Positions 11,080-22,952 of a stretch of 64,000 nt of DNA are shown piece after piece (position 1 is the first letter of the stretch; each line of letters opens with the position of its first letter). Both the position numbers and the translations under genes were made by a program. Source of the stretch: Sciurus carolinensis (Eukaryota; Chordata; Mammalia; Rodentia; Sciuridae); contig NW_025920107.1 of assembly GCF_902686445.1 (NCBI RefSeq), positions 930,001-994,000 of the forward strand, given 5' to 3'. The notes beneath the pieces are model-generated. The model worked only from the letters and a program-made list of their open reading frames with translations, was not told the origin of the DNA and searched no databases.

Positions 11080-13435
11080 AAGCAAGAAGGCAGCTTTCAT
11101 CACATTTCCCCATAAGAAACAACAAAGTTTCCACAGCTGAGGGTTGAAAACAAAAACTCTTATATATGACTTGCTTCATAAAGAAATTATGTACAATCTT
11201 TCACACATTAGGACACTAGTATGTTCCTAGAGCAAAATCAGGTAAGCCTCAGTGGGCTTGCTGAGGGAATTGATGGTGCTCAATTACTTCAGGAGTTAAC
11301 AAGGAATAAGGCTCAATATTTATGTAACTGAACCTCTAACACAAACAAAAGTCAGGAAAAACATAAATCAATGAAACCAACCCAACTGATGGAAAAGAGC
11401 AGGCATACTTGAAAACATCAAGCCAGAAGTGCTAAGACTGACTATAAACAGGACTCACACATTGTGGCCTCTGTCAATGACCCAGCTGCCCTGATGAAAG
11501 TGCTTTCCTTCCTTCCCAACTGTCTTCTGCCTTCTGTGTTTTTCCTTCCTTCTGTAAAAATTTATAGAGTACCTTCTATTGGCTCAAGTTCTATGTGAAC
11601 AAAACAGATAAAGCCCTTGGTCCTTTTTAGTTGGTGCCTTATGATTATACTGAAGAGTGGAATTTGTTATGCCATATTTGTATATGCTATATCTAGAACA
11701 CACATTCAAATGGGTAAAATAGAATTTATTATCATTATCATAAGAAGTAAGGGTATAAAATATAACTTTGTAAAGTCAAATGGGCATACTTCAGGAAATG
11801 CCTGAAGGCACTTATGATTCTAAATTTGTGATATATAAGGAAAAAGAGTACCATCAATAAGAAAAACACTTGAGGAGCTTGCATCCCAAATACTGTGCTA
11901 TTTCTGAGGAAAAAATATGCCTTAACGATCATATTCAAAATCCTGTGAAAACTATATGCTCAAAGATGTTCACATCAAAATTAACTTAAGTAACCCCAAA
12001 AAAGGGGGAACTCATGATTCCTCATCAATAGAATATTTAAGTAAATAATAAATTCTCCTATTGCCATTTTATGAAGCCAGTTGAAAATGATTGTGAATAT
12101 AATAAAATGCACCATTACAGTGGCAGTGGTACATTAACAAATAGAAACCTTATGAGCTATATGCGCACTATAATTTCATTGATATAAAACATACCTTGCT
12201 GTTTGTAGGTGGTTAGTGTGCTGTGATGATAGAGTGGCAGTTCACTTTTTTTTTTTACTTGATCATATTCATTTTATAAAGGAAATTATTTTCTTATGTA
12301 ACTATCCCTGCCCAAAGTATGCCAAGAGCAACCCTGTATTAAGTGACTTAACTGTATTAAAATCATTCTGTTTAGCATTCCCTGAGGATACAATTTAGAA
12401 AAAAGTTTACCTTTTATTACCAAAAATCAGATGTGTCTACAAAATAAATTTGGAGTTATTAGTGAATTCTATCAAATATCTAAAAAAGAAACAGTAACAA
12501 TTCTACATAACTCTTCCTGATAATTGAGGAGGAATATTTTTCAATTTTTTGTATGAGGCCAGATTTTCCCTAATACTAAAACCAGACAAAAACATAAGAA
12601 AGGAAAAATGCAAACTAATATGTTTCATAATGCAGATGCAAAAATTCTAAACACATTTTTACCAAAACAGATTGGGAGTTGGTATATATTTAAAGAATTT
12701 AAACTACAGCTGGAAAAGAAAAAAGACAAGTGGAATTTTCTGGCTCTCAATGAAGTCAGTAGGACAATTTTAATGACTGAGACAAAAGAGATTATAGGGA
12801 GGACACCTTCGGGAATCTGAGATTTATTTTAGTTTCATATTTCTCAGTGCAGGAATAAACCAGGAACATTTTCTTTACCCAAGAAAGCTAACAGGAATCA
12901 CTGATAAATCTCAGGGGACCTTACTGAGAGGTCATATTGTGTTCTGAATAATGCCAAGATTGATGAGGTGTACCTGGCCTAAGTAAAGTAGCCTTCAACA
13001 TATGGTCATACAAGCCTTCAGCTAGCACTGCTCCAACTCAAACTTTATATATGTAAGGTGAGCATTGGAGGGGATATTGAACTTCTGAAAAGATGATGAG
13101 ACCCTTGCTCATTCTCATCAGTGACCACTGGTGAAACTTTCTTGGGATTAGGAAGTTTTTATCTTCCTAATTTCTGATCAAGCTACCTGTGACATATATC
13201 ATAATTACACCAGGATATCTTTGGAATACTTCAGGTAAGTAATCCTTGTGTGATTAACACAAGGGGTGTTGTGACTGAACTTTCCATTAATCCAAGCCCA
13301 CATATGTCAACCCAGGGAAGTATTACTGATTATCCTGAAAGAAGCATCAATTTCAACACACCACCTACTGATCAATACCCAAGGGGGCCACATTTGATTC
13401 TCCAGGTTTCTAGGCTGTACCTCACCTGCAACCTT
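11080..13435. other. Long AT-rich intron, no gene seen
   Basis: Intron 2 of the CHD1L relic. Only short chance frames are visible. No confident repeat was identified before the SINE at 13.44 kb. Confidence 0.4.
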
Positions 13436-13439
13436 CTAT

Positions 13440-13580
13440 TAATTTTTTTTTTTTAGTTTTCAATGGATCTTTATTGTATTTACTTATATGTGGTGCTGAG
13501 AACTGAACAAGGTGACACACACATGCTAGGCAAGTGCTCTAACAGAAATAAAACCCCAGCCCCATACCCCACCCCCTTTT
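13440..13580 (-). repeat. ID-like SINE, minus strand
   Basis: A T tract is followed by GTGGTGCTGAGAACTGAACA, CACACATGCTAGGCAAGTGC and ACCCCAGCCCC, the reverse complement of an ID-type tRNA-derived monomer with an A tail. Confidence 0.75.
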
Positions 13581-14077
13581 AAGGCCATTAGATTGCAAAG
13601 TTGTATTTTGGAAATCAGTGTACTTCCTCTTCATTTCTCTATCACAGTATAAAAATGGGAAGCAGCCCCACCCCAACCCACTCCCACTGAGGAAGGGGGA
13701 TTAAAATTAGAAGCAATACAGTTAAGTCCATAAAGTGTTACTAAGGAGGTTAGAGTCAATTTGATCCTTGGGCAAGTATACATGCTTAGCACAGAGAAAA
13801 GTCCTAAGCCTGGGCCCATTAACTGCACTTCTAACTCAAGTAATTAACTCTTTTCACAGATACATGTCAAAGCTCAGATAAAATAAGGGTAATGACACAA
13901 TTCTTAACCACTCCCACTACTGGAAAAATCAACTCCATGTTTGTGATCTCTTAATGAAAGTGAGACATTTCACATCCTAGTATAAAAATAGATCTTGTAA
14001 CTAACAGCTAAGATGGTAATGAAATGTGAGGAGGTATTTCAGTGGAGGTAAAAAGTGCTTGTTCCACACTAACACAC

Positions 14078-14190
14078 AAGGCAGGTCTTACCAAGGCCCA
14101 TCTCATCTCCCAGGATGCAACCATTCTGACAGAGAAAGTGTTGGACCAGCCAGTTGACTCCCTCCAGTTTTTAAGGGCATAGATGAATTT
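14078..14190 (-). pseudogene. CHD1L: CHD1L relic, exon 2 with Walker A motif
   Basis: The exon follows an acceptor TTATTTCTAG and reads [11 protein letters not shown] then [17 protein letters not shown], the start of the SNF2 ATPase core with its P-loop intact. Four codons in, where the family has SYQ, the copy has a TAA stop. The last codon (normally CAG) has become CTT before a GTGTGT donor. The L1 insertion begins about 150 bp upstream in gene orientation (at 14.34 kb). Confidence 0.9.
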
Positions 14191-14339
14191 CTAGAAATAA
14201 AAAATAGAGCAAAACCAAAGAGTAGACATATATGTGGGCTAAGCTCTAAGACTTTGAATGAACGACATGGTTTACATTCCCTTAATCTCAAACTTTACTG
14301 CCCATATCAGTTACTGGGAAGTTCTATTTATAAAAACAG

Positions 14340-15865
14340 CTTATTGGGGTTTCAAGATGGCAGACTAGAGGGCGGCTGCATTTCATGTTTCTCCAGGACT
14401 CAGGATTCAAAAGATGAGATAGTGAGTGACTTGGGACCAACTCAAAGCTGCCAGGTGAGTCTCTCCGATTGGGGAAGTGTCCTGGATGGGGCAGTAGCCC
14501 TGGAACACAGGGAACTTTGTGAAGTAGAGTTGCCCAGCGAGACACCCCTCCACCCGCTGGAGCGGTAAACACAAACAGCAGGGAACTTTCCAGAGGAGGC
14601 CGTGCAGCACAACACTTGGTTTCAGAGTAAACTGCCGGGCTTCAGCAGCTGCCCAGAGGATGGTCTGCATAGGCAGGCAATTAGGTGCAGGACAGGGTCC
14701 GAGGTCCTATGCGGCTGTTTGGTGGAAGAGCTGCAGAGACAAGCTGAGGGGCGAAGCGAAGGTTCCAGGACTGCAGGCAGATTCTCTGAGGAGAGGCAGC
14801 CTAAGGAGACTCGTCTGTGAAGGATGAGGCTCCCAGGACCAGGAGGTAGGTCCAGGCCCCTGGGAATGTTGCCTGGAAAGGCTTCCCTACCCAGGCGGCA
14901 AGATACCCTTCTCCCCGTTGGAGCAGTGAACACAGAAAGCGGGGAACTTTGCAGAGGAGGCCGCGCAGCACAACGCTTGGTTTCAGAGCAACCTGCCGGG
15001 GCTCTGGCAGCTGCCAGAGGAAGAGCTGGGCGGCAAACTGTTTGGACTCAGCAAACTCCTGAACAACTGGGGGGGGTGCCCTGAGGAGGTGAAGGTGTGC
15101 AGTGAGTTGCTTGGTCTCCAAGTGCCCACACAGAACACCGGGTGGCTGCCTGGAGGAAGAGGCGAGTGGCGGGTCACTGGGGCTCGAAAAATATGTAAGA
15201 GGCTCCAGGTAGCTGCACAGAGGAGGGGTCGCATAGCCAGGCGATTAGGTGCAAAGCACGGTCCGGTCTGGGGACCTAGGCACCTTTTGTTGAAAGAGCT
15301 ACACAGAGACAAGCTGAGGGGCAGAGCGAAGGTTCTAGGACTGCGGGCAGCTTCTCTGAGGAGGGGCAACCTAAGGAGACTCGCCTGCGAAGGGCAGGGC
15401 TTCCAGGCCCAGGAAGTAGGTCCGGGCCCCTGGGAACGTTGACTGGGAAGGCTGCCCTGCCCAGGCGATAGTTGTTGACTGAGGGGAACCTCTAGGAGGG
15501 GAACTGAATAGCGAGATCTCCCCACTGGGTGAGTCTTCCCCGCTGGGTGAGGTTTTCCCACAAGGACAGTAAAACCAGAGACACAGACCCAAACAGGCAT
15601 TGCCACAGCCCGCAGCCTAGTTCCCCTTTGGATGACCATTGGTCAACAAGTACAGGTACCTCTGCCCACTAGCAGGGAATTTACACCACCTGAGGACCAC
15701 CACCCTTAGAGAGGAATCTTCTTTGGGGAGCACCACAGTATCAACTTCCTCTAAGACTTCAGGTTACTGAAGGATAAGAGGGGATACACTAGCAATCTTC
15801 AGGGACATTATAAATCAATAGAGGAAATCTGCAACATCTCAGCAGTCCACTGATACCTGAACGAC
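14340..15865 (+). promoter_or_regulatory. L1 5' UTR/promoter with an internal duplication
   Basis: The region is GC-rich and contains two diverged copies of one module. Copy one runs about 14541-14901 and copy two about 14903-15472. Both begin with a pyrimidine-rich stretch, then GGAACTTTnCAGAGGAGGCC, then CTTGGTTTCAGAG, and end with a GGCCCCTGGGAA block. Copy two carries about 180 bp of extra sequence near 15025-15209. The arrangement resembles the repeated-promoter logic of mouse L1 monomers, though with a longer unit. The long minus-strand open frames here are GC-driven and not taken as genes. Confidence 0.7.
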
Positions 15866-16755
15866 ATGAGAAAACAGGGGAAGAAAATTCCTCAAACAAA
15901 TCTGGTTGTTACATCAATAAAATCCAATGACAGCATGGCAGAAGAAATGTCAGAAAGAGAGTTCAGAATGTAAATAATTAACATGATAAGAGAAGCAAAT
16001 GATGAAATGAAAGAGCAAATGCAGGCATTGAATGAATGCACCAATAGACAGTTAAAAGAGCAAATACAGGAAGCAAAAGACCATTTCAATGAAGAGTTAG
16101 AGATATTGAAAAAAAACCTTGAAATGAAGGAAACAATAAACCAAATTAAGAACTCCATAGGAAGCACAACCAATAGGATAGAACACCTGGAAGACAGAAC
16201 TTCAGATATTGAAGACAAAATATTTAACCTTGAAAACAAAATTGAACAAACAGAGAAAATGGTAAGAAATCATGAACAGAATCTCCAAGAACTGTGGGAT
16301 ATCATGAAAGGCTAAATTTGAGAATTATTGGGATTGAGGAAGGCCTAGAGAAACAAACCAAAGGAATGAACAATCTATTCAATGAGATAATTTCAGAAAA
16401 TTTCCCAAATCTGAAGAATGAAATGGAAAATCAAGTTCAAGAGGCTTATAGGACTCCAAATACACAAAATTACAACAGACCCACACCAAGGCACATTATA
16501 ATAAAAATACCTAAATTACAAAATAAAGACAGAATTTTAAAGGCTGTGAGAGAAAAGAACCAAATTACATTCAGGGGGAAAATAATATGAATATCAGCAG
16601 ATTTTTCAATCAAGACTTTAAAAGCTAGAAGGGCCTGGAATAAAATTTTTCAAGCCCTAAAAGAAAATGGATGCCAACCAAGAATCTTATACCCAGCAAA
16701 ACTTACCTTCAGATTTGGCGATGAAATAAAATCCTTCCATGATAAAAAAAAAAGC
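15866..16755 (+). pseudogene. L1 ORF1 (RNA-binding chaperone), broken
   Basis: ORF1p is the coiled-coil, nucleic-acid-binding protein of the L1 ribonucleoprotein. The likely start is the ATG at 15866; the same frame meets a TAA near 15974. A glutamate/lysine/asparagine-rich coiled coil follows at 15983-16315. A frameshift near 16300 moves the RRM and C-terminal part to 16294-16590 (LRIIGIEEG, then RPTPRHIIIKIPK). A TGA near 16588 precedes the final segment ending with the L1-typical block ILYPAKLTFRF. At least two stops and one frameshift disable it. Confidence 0.88.
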
Positions 16756-16919
16756 TAAAAGAATATACAAAAAGAAAGCCAGCATTACAGAACATTCTCA
16801 GCAAAATATTCCATGAGGAAGAGATGAAAAACAAAGAAGCAAATCAGCAAAGGGAGGAGCTCTCCTAAAGGAACTCTCAAATAAAGAGGAACAAAGTTGT
16901 GTCAAAAATAAACAAATAA

Positions 16920-19900
16920 ATGAATAAAATGAGTCAAATGACCAGGAATACAAATCATATCTCAATAATAACCCTGAATATTAACGGCCTGAATTCATCA
17001 ATGAAAAGACATACCCTGGCAGATTGGATAAAAAAGAAAGATCCAACAATATGTTGCCTGCAAGAGACTCATCTCTTAGAAAGAGATACCCAAAGACTAA
17101 AGGTGAAAGGATGGGAAAAAACTTACCATGCACATGGACCCAGCAAAAAAGCTGGGGTATCCATCCTCATTTCAGATAAAGTGGACTTCAAGCCAAAGTT
17201 AGTCAGAAGGAATAAAGAAGGACATTTCATACTGCTTAAGGGAACCATAAATCAGCAAGACATAACAATCATAAATATCTATGCCCCAAACAGTGGCTCA
17301 CCCATGTATGTCAAACAAATCCTTCTCAATCTCAGAAACCAAATAGACCACAATACAATAATACTAGTTGATTTTAACATGCCTCTCTCACCACTGGACA
17401 TATCTTCCAAACAAAAATTGAACAAAGAAATCATAGATCTCAATAACACAATCAATAATTTAGACTTAACAGACATTTATAGAATATACCATCCAACAAA
17501 GAGTGAATACACTTTCTTCTCAGCAGCACATGAATCCTTCTCTATAATAGACCATATATTATGCCACAAAGCTAATGTTAGCAAATATAAGAAGATAGAG
17601 ACACTTCCTTGTATTTTATCATATCATAATGGATTGAAACTAGAAATAGATGAAACAGTAAAAAGCAAATTACTCCAACACCTGGAGATTAAACAATATG
17701 CTATTATATGATGAATGGATAACAGAAGATATTAGGAAGGAAATTAAAAAATTCTTAGAGGTAAATGAGAACAAAGAAATATCATATCAAAATCTCTGGG
17801 ACACTATGAAAGCAGTACTTAGAGGAAAATTTATTTCATGGAGCGCATTCAATAAAAGAAGTGAAACTCAACAAATAAACAACCTAACACTACAGCTCAA
17901 AACCCTAGAAAAAGAAGAACAGACCAACACCAAAAGTAGTAGAAGACAGGAAATAGTTAAACTCAGAGCTGAAACCAACGAAATTGAAACAAAAGAAACA
18001 ATACAAAAATTGACAAAATAAATAGTTGGTTCTTCAAAAAAATAAACAAAATTGATAAACATTTAGCCACTAAATTTAAACACTAACAAAGAGAAGACAA
18101 GAGAAAACCCAAATCACCAAAATTTGGAATGAACAAGGAAATATCACAACAGACACGATTGAAATACAAAACATAATTAGAAGCTATTTTGAAAATCTAT
18201 ATTCCAACAAAATAGAAATTTTCGTAGATATCAAGTTTCTAGAGACCTATGAATTGCCTAAACTAAACAAAGAGGACATACACAATTTAAATAGATCAAT
18301 TTCAAGTAATGAAATAGAAGAAGTCATCAAAAGCCTATCAACAAAGAAAAGTCCAGGACCTGATTGTTTCTCAGCCTAGTTCTACAAAACCTTTAAAGAA
18401 GAGCTCACTCCAATATTTTTCAAAGTATTCCATGAAATAGAAGAGGACGGAACCCTCCCAAACTCATTCTATGAAGCCAATATCACCCTGATACCTAAAC
18501 CAGACAGAGACACATCGAGGAAAGAAAATTTCAGACCAATATCCTTAATGAACATCGATGCAAAAATTCTCAACAAACTTTTAGCAAATCGCATACAAAA
18601 ACATATTAAAAAGATAGTGCACCATGATCAAGTGGGTTTCATCCCAGGGATGCAAGGTTGGTTCAACATCAGAATATCAATAAATGTCATTCACCATATC
18701 AATAGACTTAAAGTCAAGAATCACATGATTATTTCAATAGATGCAGAAAAAGCATTCGATAAAATACAGCACCCCTTCATGCTCAAAACACTAGAAAAAA
18801 TAGGGATAGTGGGAACGTTCCTTAACATTGTAAAGGCCATCTATGCTAAGCCCATGGCTAATATCATTCTTAATGGTAAAAAACTGAAAACATTCCCCCT
18901 AAAATCTGGAACAAGGCAGGGATGCCCTCTCTCACCACTCCTATTCAATATCGTCCTTGAAACTCTAGCCAGAGCAATTAGACAGACCAAAGAAATTAAA
19001 GGGATACGAATTGGAAAAGAAGAACTCAAACTATCCCTATTTGCTGATGATATGATTATATACTTAGAGGAACCAGGAAATTCCACCAGAAAACTCTTAG
19101 AACTCATAAGTGAATTTAGTAAAGTAGCGGGATATAAGATCAATGTTCATAAATCCAATGCATTTTTATACATAAGTGATGAATCTTCAGAAAGAGAAAT
19201 TAGGAAAACTACTCCATTCACAATAGCATCGAAAAAAATAAAATACTTGGGAATCAACCTCACCAAAGACGTGAAAGACCTCTACAATGAGAACTACAGA
19301 ACACTAAAGAAAGAAATTAAAGAAAACCTTAGAAGATGGAAAGATCTCCCATGTTCCTGGATAGGCAGAATTAATATTGTCAAAATGGGTATATTCCTAA
19401 ATTGCTATACAATTTTGATGCAATTCCAATTAAAATCCCAATGATGTACCTTACGGAAATAGAACAAGCAACCATGAAATTCATCTGGAAGAATAAGAGA
19501 CCTAGAATTGCTAAAGCAATCCTTCGCAAGAAAAATGAAGCAGGGGGTATTGCAATACCTGAACTTCAACTGTACTACAAAGCAATAGTAACAAAAATGG
19601 CATGGTATTGGTACCAAAATAGGCAGGTAGATCAATGGTACAGAATAGAGGACACGGACACAAACCCAAATAAATATAATTTCCTCATACTAGACAAAGG
19701 GGCCAAAAATATGCAATGGAGAAAAGATAGCCTCTTCAACAAATGGTGCTGGTTAAATTGGAAATCCATATGCAACAAAATGAAACTAAACCCATATCTC
19801 TCACCGTGCACAAAACTACTCTCAAAATGGATTAAGGACCTCGGAATCAGACCAGAGACCCTGCATCTTATAGAAGAAAAAGTAGGTCCAGATCTTCAAC

Positions 19901-20766
19901 ATGTCGGCTTAGGACCAGACTTTCTCAACAGGAGTCCCATAGCACAAGAAATAAAAGCAAGAATCAACAACTGGGATAGATTCAAACTAAAAAGCTTTCT
20001 CTCAGCAAAGGAAACTATCAGCAATGTGAAGAAAGAGCCTACAGAGTGGGAGAAAATCTTTGCCAATCATACTTCTGATAGAGCACTAATCTTCAGAATC
20101 TATAAAGAACTCAAAAAACTCAACACCAAGACTACAAATAACCCAATCGACAAATGGTCTAAGGAAATGAACAGACACTTCACAGAAGAAGACCTACAAA
20201 CAATCAACAAACATATGGAAAAATGTTCAACATCTCTAGTAATAAGAGAAATGCAAATCAAAACCACCATAAGATTCCATCTCACCCCAATCAGAATGGC
20301 GATTATCAAGAACACAAGCAACAACAGGTGTTGGCAAGGATGTGGGGAAAAAGGTACACTCATACATTGCTGGTGAGGTTGCAAATTAGTGCAGCCACTC
20401 TGGAAGGCAGTATGGAGATTCCTTAGAAAACTTGGAATGGAACTACCATTTGACCCAGCTATCCCACTCCTTGGTCTATACCCAAAGGACTTATAATCAG
20501 CATACTACAGAGATACAGCCACATCAATGTTCATTGCTGCTCAATTCACCTTAGCCAGATTGTGTAACCAACCTAGATACCCTTCAGTTGATGAATGGAT
20601 GAAGAAACTGTGGCATATATATACAATGGAATATTACTCAGCCATAAAGAATGATAAAATTATGGCATTTGCAGGCAAATGGACGAAATTGGAGAATATC
20701 AAGCTAAGTGAGATAAGCCAATCTCAAAAAACCAAAGGAAGAATGATCTCGCTGATAAGTGGATGA
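16920..20766 (+). pseudogene. L1 ORF2 (endonuclease and reverse transcriptase), broken
   Basis: ORF2p normally nicks target DNA and reverse-transcribes L1 RNA. The N-terminal endonuclease is open from 16920 to 17711 with the block ITLNINGLNSS and catalytic-site context CCLQETHL. The usual GDFN reads VDFN and the catalytic SDHN block reads SYHN, so nuclease activity would be lost even if translated. Frames then change near 17.70 kb and between 18.02 and 18.55 kb; a stop lies near 18378. The reverse transcriptase is open at 18548-19444 with the catalytic FADD intact (about 19040-19051). A further frame change near 19.40 kb and a TGG-to-TGA stop at 20374 follow. The C-terminus ends at 20766. Confidence 0.92.
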
Positions 20767-21006
20767 TGATACATAATGGGGCATGGGAGGGGTTAGTTTT
20801 AGGGTTAGAATGAGGGTTAGGGAGAGGGGCAAGAATGGGGGAAGGAAGGACTGTATAGTGGGAAAAGAGGGATGGGAGGGTTGGTGGGAAGGGGAAAAAA
20901 TAACAGAATGAATCAACCAACATCACCCTATGTAAATTTTTGATTACACAAATGGTATGCCTTTACTCTATGTACAAACAGAAACAACATGTATCCCATG
21001 TGTTTA
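20767..21006 (+). other. L1 3' UTR with G-rich, telomere-like tract
   Basis: About 240 bp with many runs of three to five G (20778-20893), including several TTAGGG-like words near 20807-20822. G-rich polypurine tracts capable of quadruplex folding are characteristic of L1 3' UTRs. The truncated L1 copies elsewhere in the window show the same tract, reversed. Confidence 0.75.
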
Positions 21007-21009
21007 CAA

Positions 21010-21040
<31 letters not shown>

Positions 21041-21055
21041 AAAAAATAAAAAGAA

Positions 21056-22129
21056 CACAAACTACTTCTGGAATTATGAAAATAAAAAAAATAACTTACA
21101 AAGATTAATTTCCCAAAATATTAATCTATTTTGGCAAATAGGAATTACAAGTTACAATACTCAATAATTATGCCTTGGGCTACTTCTACTTTCCATTTCT
21201 TTTCCTACACTATCAGTTTATAAACACCATTTGATAAATACCCCCACTAATTTTCCTATATATTTCTGCTTTTACTCATTCTATCTCATTCTCTTCATCT
21301 TCAAAACTCTTGTCTACTGAATTTCATTAACTCATACACACATGTAGGTTTCTCTGTCGCTGGATATCAAAGTGCACACACTGTTGACAGGCAAGCACTT
21401 AGCTATTTACACTTTAGTCGAGATAACCTGAACACACAAAAGCCAGTCCAAAAATTCATACTTAGGTTGGATAAACTCTCTGCCAGACTCCTACTCTTCA
21501 GACGTGCACCCTCTCCATACATCTGCATCCATCACTCTTCTAACTTTGGTTTTCTTTGGAAAACAACAAAACATCACACTCCTGAGGTATATAGTGCATA
21601 AGTATGAGCTGAATGAATGCTTGCTTTCATACCTTGAAAAGCATTGTTCACTAATCTAGAAACTCGGTGGACCAGGCCCATCTCAGTTTTGTTGTCTCCC
21701 GCACCCAGCACCCAACAGCATGCTCTCACTAGAATTTCAATAAAATGATGAGTAATTGGCTATATTATTATTGAGCACAATTCTGTCACTCTGCTAAAGC
21801 ACCACCACGTTCTGGGTCTGGTAAAAAGGACAAGAAGGTTGGGAGAGGCTCAATGAAGGATGGGCACTGCGGGTCGCTCCCCACACTCTTCAGGCTTAGA
21901 AGACTAAAAGCAGGGCAGTTGGACCTGAAATCAACAACATGTGCAGTAAGGAGCCTACAAACTTTTGCTTGTTTGCATATGTCAAAATACAGCTTTGAGG
22001 GTGATTAACCAGTGGCACCCTGCTCCTGCACAGTAAAAGGAGAAGAAATAAAAAGTGGGACATGTGTTTTCAGAGTTTTACCAATGCAACAGCACAGGCC
22101 AGGCCTCCAAATCACCAGAACCTGAAGGG
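21056..22129. other. Intronic, no gene seen
   Basis: CHD1L-relic intron 1 between the L1 and the first ERV. No exon or confident repeat was recognised. Confidence 0.45.
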
Positions 22130-22133
22130 CAAT

Positions 22134-22547
22134 TGAAAGATAGAGGGAGCCCGCACCTGTATAAACACAGGCTTCCCCAAACTGCCCCCAGCCTCCTGAA
22201 AGTGGTAAAGAATTTTCCATGTTTCATCTTATCTGTGAAGATCAGGGGGGCTGACCCAAGAGCAAACCTTGCTAACGACAACCCTCCTCTCGGAGGTCAG
22301 GGTGACTCAGAACTTAAGATAACATGCTTTACAATTGTGTATGTTAACCAATTAGGAAGAACACTGTAAAACTTCTTGCCTTTCATTATATAAACCCTGC
22401 TAACGAGGGCTCGGGGCCTCTGAGAATCACCGGTTTTTGAGGATGCAGAGGACCAGTTTCGAGTTTGCTAATAAATGACTCTTTGTTGTTTGCATTGATC
22501 ATGGTCTCTGGTGGTCTTTGCGGGGTCTTGAGCCTTTGGACACAACA
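22134..22547 (+). repeat. 5' LTR of ERV copy 1
   Basis: It begins TGAAAGATAG and ends ACAACA, giving the TG...CA termini of retroviral LTRs. A TATA-like ATTATATAAACC lies at 22385-22396 and an AATAAA signal at 22470-22475, so U3, R and U5 can be placed. It is followed directly by the primer binding site. Confidence 0.92.
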
Positions 22548-22549
22548 TA

Positions 22550-22567
22550 TGGGGGCTCACCCAGGAT
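22550..22567 (+). other. Primer binding site, proline-tRNA type
   Basis: The 18 bases TGGGGGCTCACCCAGGAT start two bases after the LTR. They match the complement of the 3' end of tRNA-Pro at 15 of 18 positions by my count. tRNA-Pro priming is common in gammaretroviruses and related ERVs. Confidence 0.75.
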
Positions 22568-22763
22568 GCCCCAAGCCTACCCAGACACCTGATCATAGAG
22601 TCATAAGTGACACCTTCGGCTGGTGAGTAAGGCATTGCCATGTGTTTTCTGGTCTGGATTGCCTTCATGTTCTGATTCTGGGCTGGCATAGTACTGGCAG
22701 ATACGCTATAGAACCCCAGCAGGGTCTCAGGAGACGTCCCCTCGACCCGTTGGTGACTCTGTC

Positions 22764-22952
22764 ACATCTGGGCAGCTTTTGTGCTGCATCTAGATGACTC
22801 TGTCGCATCTGGATGACTCTGTCACATCTGGAAAGCTTTTGTGTTGCATCTGGGTATCTTTTGTGCTGCATCTGGGAGACTCTGTCGCATCTGGGTAACT
22901 CTTTGTCCCATCTGGGAAGTCTTTGTGTTGCATCTGGACAACTCTTTGTCAC
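22764..22952 (+). repeat. 21-bp tandem array in the ERV leader
   Basis: Nine tandem units of 19-22 bp each start CATCTGG (one CATCTAG) and continue as either a GACTCTGTC type or a CTTTTGTG(C/T)TG type. The array lies 0.2 kb downstream of the primer binding site, where the packaging leader of a retrovirus is expected. The inverted ERV copy has only three to four units at the equivalent place. Confidence 0.85.

Larger units (their letters stand above)
14340..21055 (+). mobile_element. Near full-length L1 retrotransposon, inactivated
   Basis: The element starts near TTTCAAGATGGCAGACTAGA, a YY1-type L1 promoter start. It has a 1.5-kb GC-rich 5' UTR, ORF1 (about 15.87-16.77 kb), ORF2 (16920-20766), a G-rich 3' UTR and an A-rich tail of (AAAT)n type at 21007-21055. 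Both reading frames are broken, so it is not autonomous. It lies antisense to the CHD1L relic, in intron 1 just outside exon 2. Target-site duplications could not be settled because both junctions are A-rich. Confidence 0.92.

Noticed and set aside
14407..15639. Several long minus-strand frames (up to 218 codons)
   Set aside because: They lie in the GC-rich L1 5' UTR and reflect base composition and the duplicated module.
20807..20822. Interstitial telomere repeat
   Set aside because: The TTAGGG-like words are part of the G-rich L1 3' UTR, also visible in the other L1 copies.
22078..22369. Open frames across the 5' LTR of ERV copy 1
   Set aside because: They cross the LTR boundary and lie in U3; no coding is expected and no family was recognised.
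22764..22952. CRISPR-like repeat array
   Set aside because: Units are contiguous and degenerate without unique spacers, and the context is a vertebrate ERV leader.
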